Assembly (NCBI GenBank): GCA_963740525.1
Contig: CAVUEG010000008.1
Span: forward strand, 1 to 64,000
Reading direction: 5' to 3'
Source: CAVUEG01 sp963740525
GTDB taxonomy: Bacteria > Actinomycetota > Actinomycetes > Propionibacteriales > Nocardioidaceae
Length of the DNA stretch: 64,000 nt
The translations under genes and the position numbers were made by a program. Shown here piece by piece: positions 1 through 11,754 of this stretch. Positions within the stretch are counted from its first letter, which is position 1; every line of letters starts with the position of its first letter. The notes under the pieces were generated by a model. The model was given only the letters and a program-made list of their open reading frames with translations. It did no database searches and was not told the origin of the DNA.

Positions 1-2548
<2,548 letters not shown>

Positions 2549-2686
2549 AGGGGAAAGGGTGCGCCTTCAATTAGCAGGACGCTTTCCATCGCTTGTCCAG
2601 AAGGGAACACCGGCAAACCGTGCCGCCTTGGCGCGATCGAGCTCGCGAGACTGCGGGATTGCGACAGGATGTACCCGCGGGCGTGG

Positions 2687-2830
2687 TTAATTCCGGGACG
2701 GGTAAACGCCTTGAATAATGATCGAGTAGGTCAGTCCGTTGGGCGCCGCCGCGCAGGTCGGGCAGCGCGAAATTGGTGATACCGTTGCCGCCGTCGCGGT
2801 CCGAGGAGGGAAAACCGCGTCAGCAGGTTG
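2687..2830 (-). pseudogene. 3' end of a phage tail-collar-like protein gene (fragment)
   Basis: Reading the minus strand from about 2815 gives FSLLG, then after a frame change GGNGITNFALPDLRG, then after another one-base change APNGLTYSIIIQGVYPSRN and a TAA at 2687-2689. This order is typical of the C-terminus of tail-collar / microcystin-dependent (MdpB) type proteins, whose last residues are often FPSRN. The two frame changes resemble the indels in the neighbouring clpB. The 5' part is absent because the actinobacterial ligase gene begins here. The piece therefore appears to belong to the same foreign DNA as clpB. The 138 bp between it and clpB show no gene. Confidence 0.55.
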
Positions 2831-4285
2831 TGGGCGGCGACCGTCTGGACGACCCCACGCACCCGCTCCGCGAGGGACGCGGCGGTGACTTCGTCACGGG
2901 CGATCGCGGTGAAGCCCAGGCGACCGTCGATGGCCAGCCCGGCGAGCATGTGCAGCACCACCCCGGTGCCGGTGCGGTGGTCGAAGCCGAGGCCGGCGGC
3001 GGCGACCCCTGCGGTGACGGCGGCCGCGGGCAGCCCGGTCCACGACGGGTCGATCACGTTGTCCGAGCACAGGTAGGCCCGCGGCGAGCCGTCCCGGCTC
3101 GCGACCCAGGCGGCCTGCCTTGAGTCGTACCGACCGGGGACCAGACTGCGCAGCACCGTCGCGGGGTGCGTGGTCCCTCCCTTGCGCAGGTTGACCTCGA
3201 GTGCGTAGATCGACCAGACGCCGCCCGCGTCCCGGGTTGCTGCGAAGTCGACGCTGATCCGGCCGCGCACCCCGGCGGACGACAGGTGCCGCCCGACGGC
3301 GGCGGCATGGCGTGCCAGTGCCGGGCCGTACGCCGGATCGGCCGGGAACCGGCACCCGAGGAACACCTGACCGTGCTCCCCGCCCAGCACCTGCTCGTGG
3401 GTCGAGACGACCTGGACCGCACCCCACGGGGTGAGCTCGAGCTGGACGCTGGGACTGGCGAACTCCTCGCCGACCACGAGCTCCTCCACGACGCCACCCG
3501 AGCGCAGCTCGGCCACGAACCACTCAGGAAGCTCGACAGGCTGTCGTGGACCACCTCGACGGGCAGCGGCACCCCGGACGGGTCCGTCAGGGCGATCACC
3601 ACGTTCCCGTCCCCGGCGCAGCTGTCGTCGAGCTTCACCACAACCGACTGGGTGAGTGGACGTGCCTGCTGGATCACGGTGATGGCAGCCCTGACCTCGG
3701 CCACGGTCCGGACGTCCTCGACCCCCACGGGGACCGGGATACCCGCCGGACGAACAGGCGTCGACCCGCGCTCTTGGCCGCCAGCGGCAGCAGAGCGGGA
3801 TCGGTCCCGTTGACCGGGATGCCGAGAGCCTCCGCCACGGCGACCTCGTGCTCCGTCACGTTCCACGGCTCGATGACAGCGGGACGGCCGTCGACGTACC
3901 TGCGGACCGCCTCCAGGACGTCGGGGCGGTCCAACAGCTTCGCGGCCGCCGAGCGCTGTGAGCGGTCATCGAGGGCCAGCAGGCGGGTGCGAGCCTCGAA
4001 GCTCGTCGGATGGGGACCGAGGTCCCGGTAGTAGGTCATCACTGCGGGGTCAGAGGGGAGGGAGCTGACCTGCACCCAATGAGCCGTGCGGATCCGGTGC
4101 GTGAGGAGGCTCGAGACGAGGTAGCGGTGCTCGAGCGAGAGCAGCCGGTCACCGTAGTGGGACGCGACGGTCGGCGGGAGACTGTGCGACGGCAGCGCGA
4201 CCACGACGTGCGGGACGCTGGAACCCGGGACGTTGGCGCGCATGACGGCCGCGAGACCCGACTGCAACTCCGCGAAGGGACGCAT
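2831..4285 (-). CDS. PGM1-related peptide ligase (ATP-grasp), frameshifted and cut at its 3' end
   Basis: The start is the ATG at 4283-4285, with AAAGGTG eight bases upstream. The N-terminal part carries the pre-ATP-grasp signature of this family (LLSLEHRYLVSSLLTHRI, RPAVIEPWNVTEHEVAVA). The middle reads IPVPVGVEDVRTVAEV and VVVKLDDSCAGDGNVVIAL, an ATP-grasp nucleotide-binding region, and the end (YALEVNLRKGGTTHPATVL, TGVVLHMLAGLAIDGRLGF) matches the PGM1 C-terminal domain. The frame changes twice, near 3750 and 3520. The family is named after the pheganomycin ligase PGM1, which joins a peptide to an amino-acid-like N-terminus; the substrate here is unknown, and no precursor peptide or other biosynthetic gene is adjacent. 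The reading frame runs into the collar fragment at about 2.83 kb, so the true stop codon is missing. Confidence 0.75.
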
Positions 4286-4457
4286 GGCACACCTTTCGTC
4301 CCCCCCTCGGACGATTGTCACCCGCGCTCCGGGATTCGGCCAGCCCTCGAGAGCACCGCAAGGTGAACGGTCGGCGAACACGCTCACGCTCGTCTGCTGG
4401 TGGGCTGCCCCGAGCCGTCGGGAGGGCCGATTTTGGATCAGTGGGGAGACTGGGTCC

Positions 4458-4765
4458 GTGGTGAGTCTCCTGCTGTCCGTCACGTTCGCCTGCGGGCTCC
4501 TGATCGCGACCGCTCACGTCCTCAACCGGCGGTCGTCGCCCCCGTCTACGACGTCGCTGCGAACCTGACGGCCTTCGGGTGCGCGACAGCCGCCTCACTG
4601 CTGCTGGGTCACTGGATCCCGGCGCTGCTGTCGACAGTTGCCATCGTGTGCTGGCTGGCGCTGGCGCGCCGGACGATGCGTGCCCGCTGGCGCTCGGTCG
4701 CGACGACGAACGCTCCCGCTGACCGGTCTCGTCGCCGCGGCAAGGGCATACCCGTCGACAGGTGA
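4458..4765 (+). CDS. small membrane protein, unknown function, frameshifted
   Basis: The gene is divergent from the ligase. From the GTG at 4458 it reads VVSLLLSVTFACGLLIATA, a transmembrane helix. After a frame change near 4530-4550 it continues with a second hydrophobic stretch (ALLSTVAIVCWLALA) and a basic tail ending at the TGA 4763-4765. Together this predicts about 100 residues with two to three membrane segments. No family was recognised. The choice of GTG at 4458 or 4461 is a guess because no strong Shine-Dalgarno sequence is visible. The frame change sits in the indel-rich part of the window and is probably technical. Confidence 0.4.
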
Positions 4766-4786
4766 TCCGCGCCGGAGGCAGGGTGC

Positions 4787-5390
4787 TCAGAGAGCGCGCT
4801 GGCCGGACCGCTGCCGGTGCGCGTCGCGGAAGAACTCGTAGCCGGAGAACATCGTCATCGCGACCGCCGCTGCCATCGTGGCCACGGCGGCCCACCACAG
4901 CACCATCCCCGGCGTCTCCAGCGCGCCGTCGAGCAGTCGCAGCGGCAGGATCAGGCCGGCCAGAGCCATCGCCTGGAGCATCGTCTTGATCTTGCCGTTG
5001 CGGCTCGCGGCGATCACCACGTTGCGCATCACCGACAGCCGGAGCAGGGTGACGCTCCACTCACGGAGCAGGACGACCACGGTCACCCACCACCACAGCT
5101 CACCGATGAGCGAGAGGCCGACGAGCGCCATCCCGGTGATGGCCTTGTCGGCGATCGGGTCCGCGATCTTGCCGAAGTTCGTCACCAGGTTGTGCTTGCG
5201 GGCCAGGTCGCCGTCGACCTTGTCGGTGATCATGGCGGCACCGAAGATCACGCGCGGCGACGATCCGCCAGCCGACCGACTGGCCGTCGTCGGCCAGCAT
5301 CGCCCAGGCGAAGAAGGGCACCATCACGATCCGCAGCGTGGTCAGGGCATTGGCGATGTTCCAGTTGCTGGCTGTCGTCGCCTCGCTCAT
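4787..5390 (-). CDS. pgsA: CDP-diacylglycerol--glycerol-3-phosphate 3-phosphatidyltransferase, one frameshift
   Basis: PgsA makes phosphatidylglycerophosphate from CDP-diacylglycerol and glycerol-3-phosphate at the inner face of the membrane. The CDP-alcohol phosphotransferase signature DxxDGxxAR-x8-GxxxDxxxD is complete, from TDKVDGDLARK to GKIADPIADK. Further hydrophobic segments follow, such as ELWWWVTVVVLLREWSV and TPGMVLWWAAVATMAAAVAM. The N-terminus MSEATTASNWNIANALTTLR is in another frame; the switch lies near 5250, between the N-terminal helix and the signature, and looks like an indel. The start codon overlaps the rimO stop by ATGA (5387-5390), so the two are co-transcribed. The rimO-pgsA order is usual in actinobacteria. 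Confidence 0.88.
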
Positions 5391-6830
5391 CGAGACGCCT
5401 CGGCCCGGGCCACCAGGTCGACCCCGTCGGATCCCGTGACGACGGCGTCCACGAAGTCGCCGACACGCGTCCCCGCGGGCAGTCCGGTCACCGTGGTCGA
5501 GCCGTCGACCTCGGGGCCCTGGTGGGCGGCGCGTCCCTCGCCGGTGGATCCGCTCAGGGACTCGACGAGCACCGACGGCACCTCGCCCAGCCGCTCCTCG
5601 GCGCGCTGCGAGGTGAGCTCGTCGACCAGGCGCGTCACGTGGTCGACCCGGCCACGAATCTCGTCGTCGTCCAGCTTGCCGTCGTACGACGCGGCCTCCG
5701 TGCCGTCCTCGTCGGAGTACCCGAAGACACCGACGGCGTCCATCTGGGCGACCTCGAGGAAGTCACACAGGGTCTGGAGGTCCTCCTCGGTCTCCCCGGG
5801 GAAGCCGACGATGACGTTGGACCGCACGCCGGCCTCGGGCGCGTGGCTGCGGACCTGATCCAGCAGCGCCGCGAAGCTCTCAGGGTCGCCGAAGCGGCGC
5901 ATCCGGCGCAGCAGGGCGCGCTGACGCGTGCTGGAACGAGAGGTCGAAGTACGCCGCGACTCCCGGCGTCGAGGCGATGGCCTCCACGAGGCCTGGCCGG
6001 GTCTCGGCGGGCTGGAGGTAGCGACACCCGCACCCGCTCGACACCGTCGACGGCCGCCAGCTCGGGCAGAAGTGTCTCGAGCAACCGAAGGTCGCCGAGG
6101 TCCTTGCCGTACGACGTGGAGTTCTCGCTGACCAGGAACAGCTCCTTGACGCCCTGCTCGGCGAGCCAGCGCGCCTCCGTCAGCACGTCGGAGGGCCGAC
6201 GGGACACGAAGGAGCCACGGAAGCTGGGGATCGCGCAGAAGGAGCAGCGCCGGTCGCAGCCGGAGGCGAGCTTGAGCGGCGCCATGGGGCCGCTGTCGAG
6301 GCGTCGGCGTACGCGGCCCGGGGCCGACTGGCCGGGGTGATCCGGGCCGGTAGGTCCGGCGGCATGGTGGCCGGGAACCACGATCACTGGTGTCCCGCGG
6401 TCGCTCGGGGAGATCGGCAGCAGCCTGCGGCGGTCCTGCGGCGTGTGCGGGTGGTGCTGCTCACCGGCCAGGATCGAGCGGAGCCGGTCTGCGATGTCCG
6501 GGTAGTCGTCGAAGCCGAGGACGGCGTCCGCCTCGGGCAGCGAAGCGGCCAGGTCCTTGCCGTAGCGCTCGGCCAGGCAGCCCACGGCCACCACCGCCGG
6601 GTGCCGCCGGAACTCTTCAGGTCGGAGGCCTGGAGGAGGGTGTCGACGGAGTCCTTCTTGGCAGCCTCCACGAAGCCGCAGGTGTTGACCACCACGGTGT
6701 CGGCGTCGGCGGGGTCCGACACGAGCCGGAAGCCACCGGCCTCGAGGCGGCCCGCGAGCTCCTCGGAGTCCACCTCGTTGCGGGCGCAGCCCAGCGTCAC
6801 CAGGGCGACGGTGGTCGGCGGTTCGGTCAC
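5387..6830 (-). CDS. rimO: ribosomal protein S12 methylthiotransferase RimO, frameshifted
   Basis: RimO is a radical-SAM enzyme that adds a methylthio group to an aspartate of ribosomal protein S12. The N-terminal UPF0004 domain reads VALVTLGCARNEVDSEELAG and VVVNTCGFVEAAKKDSV. The radical-SAM cluster motif is CDRRCSFC (CxxxCxxC) near 6240. The TRAM-containing C-terminus ends TRVGDFVDAVVTGSDGVDLV. RimO is favoured over MiaB by the TLGCARNEVDSE signature and by synteny with ftsK and pgsA. The sequence changes frame near 6595, 6030 and 5925 while every conserved block survives, so the breaks are probably sequencing indels. The start is a GTG at 6828-6830. With one indel an upstream ATG at 6879-6877 could give an N-terminus beginning MTVTQQTSEAPSTPPP instead. 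Confidence 0.87.
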
Positions 6831-6870
6831 GGGGGCGGCGTCGAAGGCGCCTCGGAGGTCTGCTGGGTGA

Positions 6871-6898
6871 CCGTCATAGTCGTCCCCGAGTATGACGG
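6871..6898. promoter_or_regulatory. 28-bp inverted repeat upstream of rimO
   Basis: CCGTCATA at 6871-6878 is mirrored exactly by TATGACGG at 6891-6898, and three inner bases (TCG/CGA) also pair. It lies about 40 bp upstream of the rimO start, between rimO and the PH/HTH gene. A symmetric site in this position could be an operator or a hairpin in the rimO leader. No regulator can be named. Confidence 0.45.
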
Positions 6899-7028
6899 CC
6901 CGTCGCCTCGTGACGCGAACTCGGCGGCGGTCATCTGCCCCGCCAGGGGACGGTGAACCTCACAACACCAGGCGCCGGACGGTCCGCCTCCCGGAGTTTC
7001 GCCAGCACCCCCGGCAGGGGCGATCCCG

Positions 7029-9152
7029 TCAGCCGAACGTACGCCGTCCAGGCTCGCCTCGAGAATGCCGACACGCCACGGTCGTGGCCCTTGGCGGTGA
7101 CCACCACCGCACCCGAGCCGCCCTCATCGTGCGCGTCGGGAGGAACCCGAACCTTGCGCTTCTCCCCGAGCACCAGGTGGCCGGAGAAGATGATCTTGCG
7201 GGCGCGAGTTGCGCACGACGACCTGGGCGGTCACCAGCGTGGGCCGGGATCGGCGGTGGCGACCGAAGCCGTGCTTCACACCCTTGGGCACCGCTGGGCG
7301 CACGTCCGGGCCGACCCCGGCCGAGCCGTTGAGAACCGGTGCGGGGCTCTGCAGCTGACCGGGGGGTCGGCGGCGAAGAGCCGCGCCACGCCCCAGACCA
7401 TGACCAGGGCGAGCACCACGCCGACCAGCAAGTCCCCAGTTGGGTCCGCCGAGGGTGCTCCGCATGCTGCCGGTCATCCCGGTCGGCGAGCTCGGCCTCG
7501 AAGACCCGCCGCGGGCTCATCGGGAGCCGTGGCGTACCGCCGTCGAAGGTGGCCAGCAGCGGCGCCGGGTCCTTGCCCAGCACCCGCGCGAGCGTGCGCA
7601 GGTGACCGCGGGCGTAGAAGTCCCCACCGCACGGGCACGAAGTCGTCGACCTCGATGGACTCGATCACGTGCGGGCGGATCCGGGTGCGCTCGGCGAGCT
7701 CGTCGACGCTGAGGCCGACGCGGGTGCGGGCCGCGGTGAGCTCGGGGCCGATCGCCGGGCGGTACGCCGGCTCGGGCTCGAAGTCGTCGAGCACCAGCGC
7801 CGGGACCGCATCGCCGAGCCGGGAGATCGGACGGACCCGATCCTCCGACCACGGGGCGGGCTCTACCAGATCGACGCTGCCCTGGCGGTGCAGCTCACGC
7901 CCCTCGGGAAGCGAGCCACGCGTCTGGTCTTCGTCGAGGGCCTTCGCCGCGTTGCCCACGAACGACGACGGGAGCTCCCGGGTGACCTGGGTGCGGGAGC
8001 CGGCGCGGGTCTCGCGCAGCGGGCTGGGAGTGGTCAAGGAGGCCGCTGGGGCGAGGGGCACGTCGGCATCCGAGCGGTCCAGGTCGTGCGCGTTGCCCTT
8101 GCCGACTCGGGAGACGATCGTGCCGAGACCCCCGAGGACGCGATGGTTCAGCGCATCGACCTTGCGGGCCACCGTGTCGACGTCGGCGTGCTCGTCCTCG
8201 TGCACATCGGGCTGGAGAGCGTCGGGCTGGAGGGCACCGGACTGGAGGTCCGCTGGCGGTGCACATCTACGGGCGGCCAGTCGCTCGGCGCGGCGTACCT
8301 CGTGACGCTGACGGGCCGCGTGCACCGCCCGCGGGACCGAGTGGGCCCAGCCGGCGAGGGATGCCGCGAGGCCCGGCGGGGTGGTGGGCTCGTGGGGGTC
8401 CACCTCCTCCCCCAGGCTCGGACCATCGGGTCGTAGGGGTCGGCTGGGGTCTCGGGCGCGGTCTCGGGCGTGGTCTCAGGAGTGGTCTCGTCTGCGCGCC
8501 GCGACGCGACCTGAAGAGTCAGCACCTCGGTGCGTCCGGCGGCAAGCCGCGAGAGCGCCGCGTCCAGCGGTCCGTCCGCGACGACCCGGGTGCTCAGACC
8601 CAGCGGCAGTGCCAGCGGGGCGCCGTAGAGCTTCTGACCGACGAGGATCTGTCGCCGGGCCCGGGGCTGCATGCCCTCGAGGGCCCGAGCCAGGTGACGC
8701 GGCGCCAGCACGAGGCGACCGTCGGAGAGCAGGTGCCGCCGGGGGCGCACGACCACCCGGTCGAGGGCCTCCCAGGGGAGCCCGCGCCACTCGCGTCCCA
8801 GCCGGAACCGCACCCCGAGCTCGTCGGCGACCAGCAGCGGGGTCCGTGAGTCGACCAGCGCACCGAGGAACATCACGCCGAGCGCGCCCATGGCCACGCA
8901 GAGGCTCCAGTCCAGCACCGAGGCGGTCTGGCTCGCCCGCCACAGGTAGGCGATCGCCACGGCGGAGGCCGTGGCGCCGACCAGCGCCGCCAGTCCCGCG
9001 TTGCGTCGCACCTCGAGTGGGCCGTTCGCCTCGACAGCGGTGGGATCGGGGCCGGACACCTGGTCGTGGTGCTCCACCTGAGGTACGGCGGGCACGGACG
9101 GTTCAGTCGAGACGTCGGGCCCGTTGGCCCCTTCGGATGACATGGCGCTCAC
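7029..9152 (-). CDS. PH-like / helix-turn-helix (RodZ-like, DUF4115) membrane protein, frameshifted
   Basis: The N-terminal part (from the GTG at 9152 or ATG at 9143) has two membrane helices (AALVGATASAVAIAYLW, LDWSLCVAMGALGVMFLGAL) followed by a bacterial PH-like segment (LLVADELGVRFRLGREWRG). After a four-fold TTPE-type repeat and a frame change near 8410, a long linker leads to a Cro/RodZ-type HTH (RTRVGLSVDELAERTRIR, then HVIESIEVDDFVP). A membrane helix around 7380-7450 (GGPNWG followed by hydrophobic sequence) and a beta-rich DUF4115-like tail (HLVLGEKRKVRV) follow. I recall such fused proteins next to ftsK in Nocardioides; the alternative is two separate genes joined by error. Frame changes occur near 8410, 7650, 7440 and 7210, so the C-terminal reading is approximate. 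RodZ-type proteins link the cytoskeleton to cell-wall synthesis, but the role here is unknown. Confidence 0.6.
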
Positions 9153-11698
9153 TGCTCCCCCTGCAAGGTGGCGATGACCTCGTCGAGGTCATCGGGCTTG
9201 ATCAGCACGTCGCGCGCCTTCGAGCCCTCGCTGGGCCCGACGATGCCGCGACTCTCGAGAATGTCCATCAGGCGCCCGGCCTTGGCGAAGCCGACCCGCA
9301 GCTTGCGCTGGAGCATCGACGTCGAGCCGAACTGGGTGGAGACGACGAGCTCGACCGCCTGGACGACCAGCTCCAGGTCGTCACCGATGTCGTCGTCGAG
9401 CTCGCGCTTGGACTGCTGGGGCACCGTGACGTCCTCGCGGTACGTCGGCGCCAGCTGCGTCTTGCAGTGCCGGACGACCTCGTGCACCTCCGCCTCCGTG
9501 ACCCAGGACCCCTGGACCCGAACGGCCTTGGAAGCACCCATCGGAAGGAAGAGCCCGTCTCCCTGACCCACCAGCTTCTCCGCGCCGGGCTGGTCGAGGA
9601 TGACCCGACTGTCGGCGAGCGAGCTGGTGGCGAAGGCCAGCCGGGACGGCACGTTGGCCTTGATCAGCCCGGTCACGACGTCCACGCTGGGACGCTGCGT
9701 GGCCAGGACCAGGTGGATGCCCGCGGCCCTGGCGAGCTGGGTGATTCGGACGATCGCGTCCTCGACGTCGCGAGGCGCGACCATCATCAGGTCGGCGAGC
9801 TCGTCCACGACCACGCAGAGGTACGGGTAGGGCGCCAGCACCCGCTCGCTGCCCGGCGGCACCTGGACCTTGCCCGCCCGGACCGCCTTGTTGAAGTCGT
9901 CGAGGTGGCGGAAGCCGAAGGCAGCGAGGTCGTCGTAGCGCTGGTCCATCTCGCGCACCACCCACTGCAGCGCCTCGGCCGCCTTCTTCGGGCTGGTGAT
10001 GATCGGCGTGATCAGGTGCGGCACGCCCTCGTAGTGGTTCAGCTCGACCCGCTTGGGGTCGATCATGATCATCCGCACCTCGTCCGGCGTGGAGCGCATC
10101 AGCAGCGACGTGATCATCGAGTTGATGAAGCTCGACTTGCCGGAGCCGGTCGCGCCTGCGACAAGCAGGTGCGGCATCTTCGCCAGGTTGGCGACCACGA
10201 AGCCGCCCTCGACGTCCTTGCCGAGCCCGACCACCATCGGGTGGTGGTCATTGCGCGCCACGTTGCTGCGGAGCACGTCACCGAGGGAGACGATCTCCTT
10301 GTCGGAGTTCGGGATCTCGATGCCGATCGCGGACTTGCCGGGGATCGGGGACAGGATGCGCACGTCGGCACTGGCCACGGCGTACGAGATGTTGCGGGAG
10401 ATGCCGGTGACCTTCTCGACCTTGACCGCCGGGCCGAGCTCGACCTCGTAGCGGGTGACGGTCGGGCCACGGGTGTAGCCGGTGACCTGGGCGTCGATGT
10501 CGAACTGCTCGAGCACCTCGGTCAGCCGCCCGACGACCTCGTCACTCGCCTTGGACCTGGCCTTGTGAACCGAGCCGGGCTTGAGGACCTCGTTCGCGGG
10601 AAGCGAGTACGTGATGTCGCCGGACAGGGCAAGCTGCTCCACCCTCGGGGGCAGAGGGGTGTGCGGGGGCGGCTCGAGCTCCCCCTTCTCCCCCGTCGAG
10701 TCGGTGGACTCGGCGTCGGTCGCGCCCTGGCCGCGCTTGCGCTTGGAGAACTCGCGTCCCTCCAGCAGCGGGGTGTCGTAGGGCTCCTCGCCCTCGGGCG
10801 CGTCATCGACCATCGAGCCGACCCTGCGTCGTGGACGTCCGCGCTTGAGCGGGGCTGTCGGCTCGGTGTCGAGCCCGTCGGTCTCCGGAGCGCCGGAGGT
10901 GCGGCCGAGGACATGGTCGCGGAGTGCGACGAAGCGGGCGGGAAGCTGGTGCACGGGCGTCGCGGTGATCACGAGCAGACCGAAGAGCGAGAGCAGCACC
11001 AGCAGGGGGACCACGACGTACGCCGTCTGCAGCAGGTCCATGAGCAGGCTGGAGATGACGAAGCCGATCGCCCCGCCGGCCTGCTGGAGCTCGTCGGTCG
11101 ACCCGATGCCGGGGCGCGGGATGCCGTGCGCGATGTGCACGATGCCGAGCACCCCGAAGAGGAGGGCGGCCCAGCCGATGACCTGGCGGCCGGCGGGCCC
11201 GTTGGACTCCGGGTTGCGCAGCGTGCGCAGCGCGACGAAGCACAGGAGCAGCGGCACGAACCACGCCAGGATGCCCACCGAGCCGGCCACCACCGTGCGG
11301 GTGACCTGGCCGAAGCCACCGGGAAGCCGCCACCAGACCGAGGCCGCGATGACCACCGCGAGCCCGATCAGGAAGAGCCCGGCGCCGTCGCGACGGTGCT
11401 CGGGATCCAGCTCGCGGGCGGTGTGGCCGATCTTGCGCACCACCGCACCCACGCCGTGGGCCAGACCCAGCCACAGGCTGAGGAGACCGCGCCCGACGGA
11501 CGCGAACATGGTTGCCACCGGGCCAGTCCCGCTACGGACCGCCCTCGGCGCCTGCCGCTTCGTCGACTTCGACGAACGCGACGACGAGGAGGACCGTCGG
11601 GACTGGCTGCCGGACGACCGGGTCTTGGAGCTCGAGCCACCGCGAGATGCCGTGGTCTTGCTCCGCGACGCCGGTGGGGAAGACGTACGGGTCGCCAT
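9149..11698 (-). CDS. ftsK: DNA translocase FtsK/SpoIIIE
   Basis: FtsK is a septum-anchored hexameric motor that pumps chromosomal DNA out of the closing division septum. The 849-residue protein is intact. A Ser/Arg/Lys-rich cytoplasmic head (residues 1-55) precedes four to five membrane segments between about 95 and 265, and then a charged linker. The RecA-like motor has Walker A AGATGSGKSS near residue 515 and Walker B VVVDELADL near 630. The C-terminal winged-helix gamma domain (LQRKLRVGFAKAGRLMDIL) occupies roughly the last 75 residues and would read the KOPS polarity sites. The TGA overlaps the GTG of the PH/HTH gene, implying co-transcription. Confidence 0.96.
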   Translation of the reverse strand: MATRTSSPPASRSKTTASRGGSSSKTRSSGSQSRRSSSSSRSSKSTKRQAPRAVRSGTGPVATMFASVGRGLLSLWLGLAHGVGAVVRKIGHTARELDPEHRRDGAGLFLIGLAVVIAASVWWRLPGGFGQVTRTVVAGSVGILAWFVPLLLCFVALRTLRNPESNGPAGRQVIGWAALLFGVLGIVHIAHGIPRPGIGSTDELQQAGGAIGFVISSLLMDLLQTAYVVVPLLVLLSLFGLLVITATPVHQLPARFVALRDHVLGRTSGAPETDGLDTEPTAPLKRGRPRRRVGSMVDDAPEGEEPYDTPLLEGREFSKRKRGQGATDAESTDSTGEKGELEPPPHTPLPPRVEQLALSGDITYSLPANEVLKPGSVHKARSKASDEVVGRLTEVLEQFDIDAQVTGYTRGPTVTRYEVELGPAVKVEKVTGISRNISYAVASADVRILSPIPGKSAIGIEIPNSDKEIVSLGDVLRSNVARNDHHPMVVGLGKDVEGGFVVANLAKMPHLLVAGATGSGKSSFINSMITSLLMRSTPDEVRMIMIDPKRVELNHYEGVPHLITPIITSPKKAAEALQWVVREMDQRYDDLAAFGFRHLDDFNKAVRAGKVQVPPGSERVLAPYPYLCVVVDELADLMMVAPRDVEDAIVRITQLARAAGIHLVLATQRPSVDVVTGLIKANVPSRLAFATSSLADSRVILDQPGAEKLVGQGDGLFLPMGASKAVRVQGSWVTEAEVHEVVRHCKTQLAPTYREDVTVPQQSKRELDDDIGDDLELVVQAVELVVSTQFGSTSMLQRKLRVGFAKAGRLMDILESRGIVGPSEGSKARDVLIKPDDLDEVIATLQGEQ

Positions 11699-11754
11699 GG
11701 TGACGAATCTACACAGCCGTCACTCCAGTCCCATGCTTCCCACGCCGCGCGTCG

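Noticed and set aside
2549..2686. A possible gene or RNA between clpB and the collar fragment
   Set aside because: No frame longer than a few dozen codons with conserved sequence and no stable symmetrical structure was seen.
6900..7028. An extra small gene between rimO and the PH/HTH gene
   Set aside because: The short minus-strand frame is the indel-shifted end of the PH/HTH protein or noncoding leader; it has no start signal and no family match.
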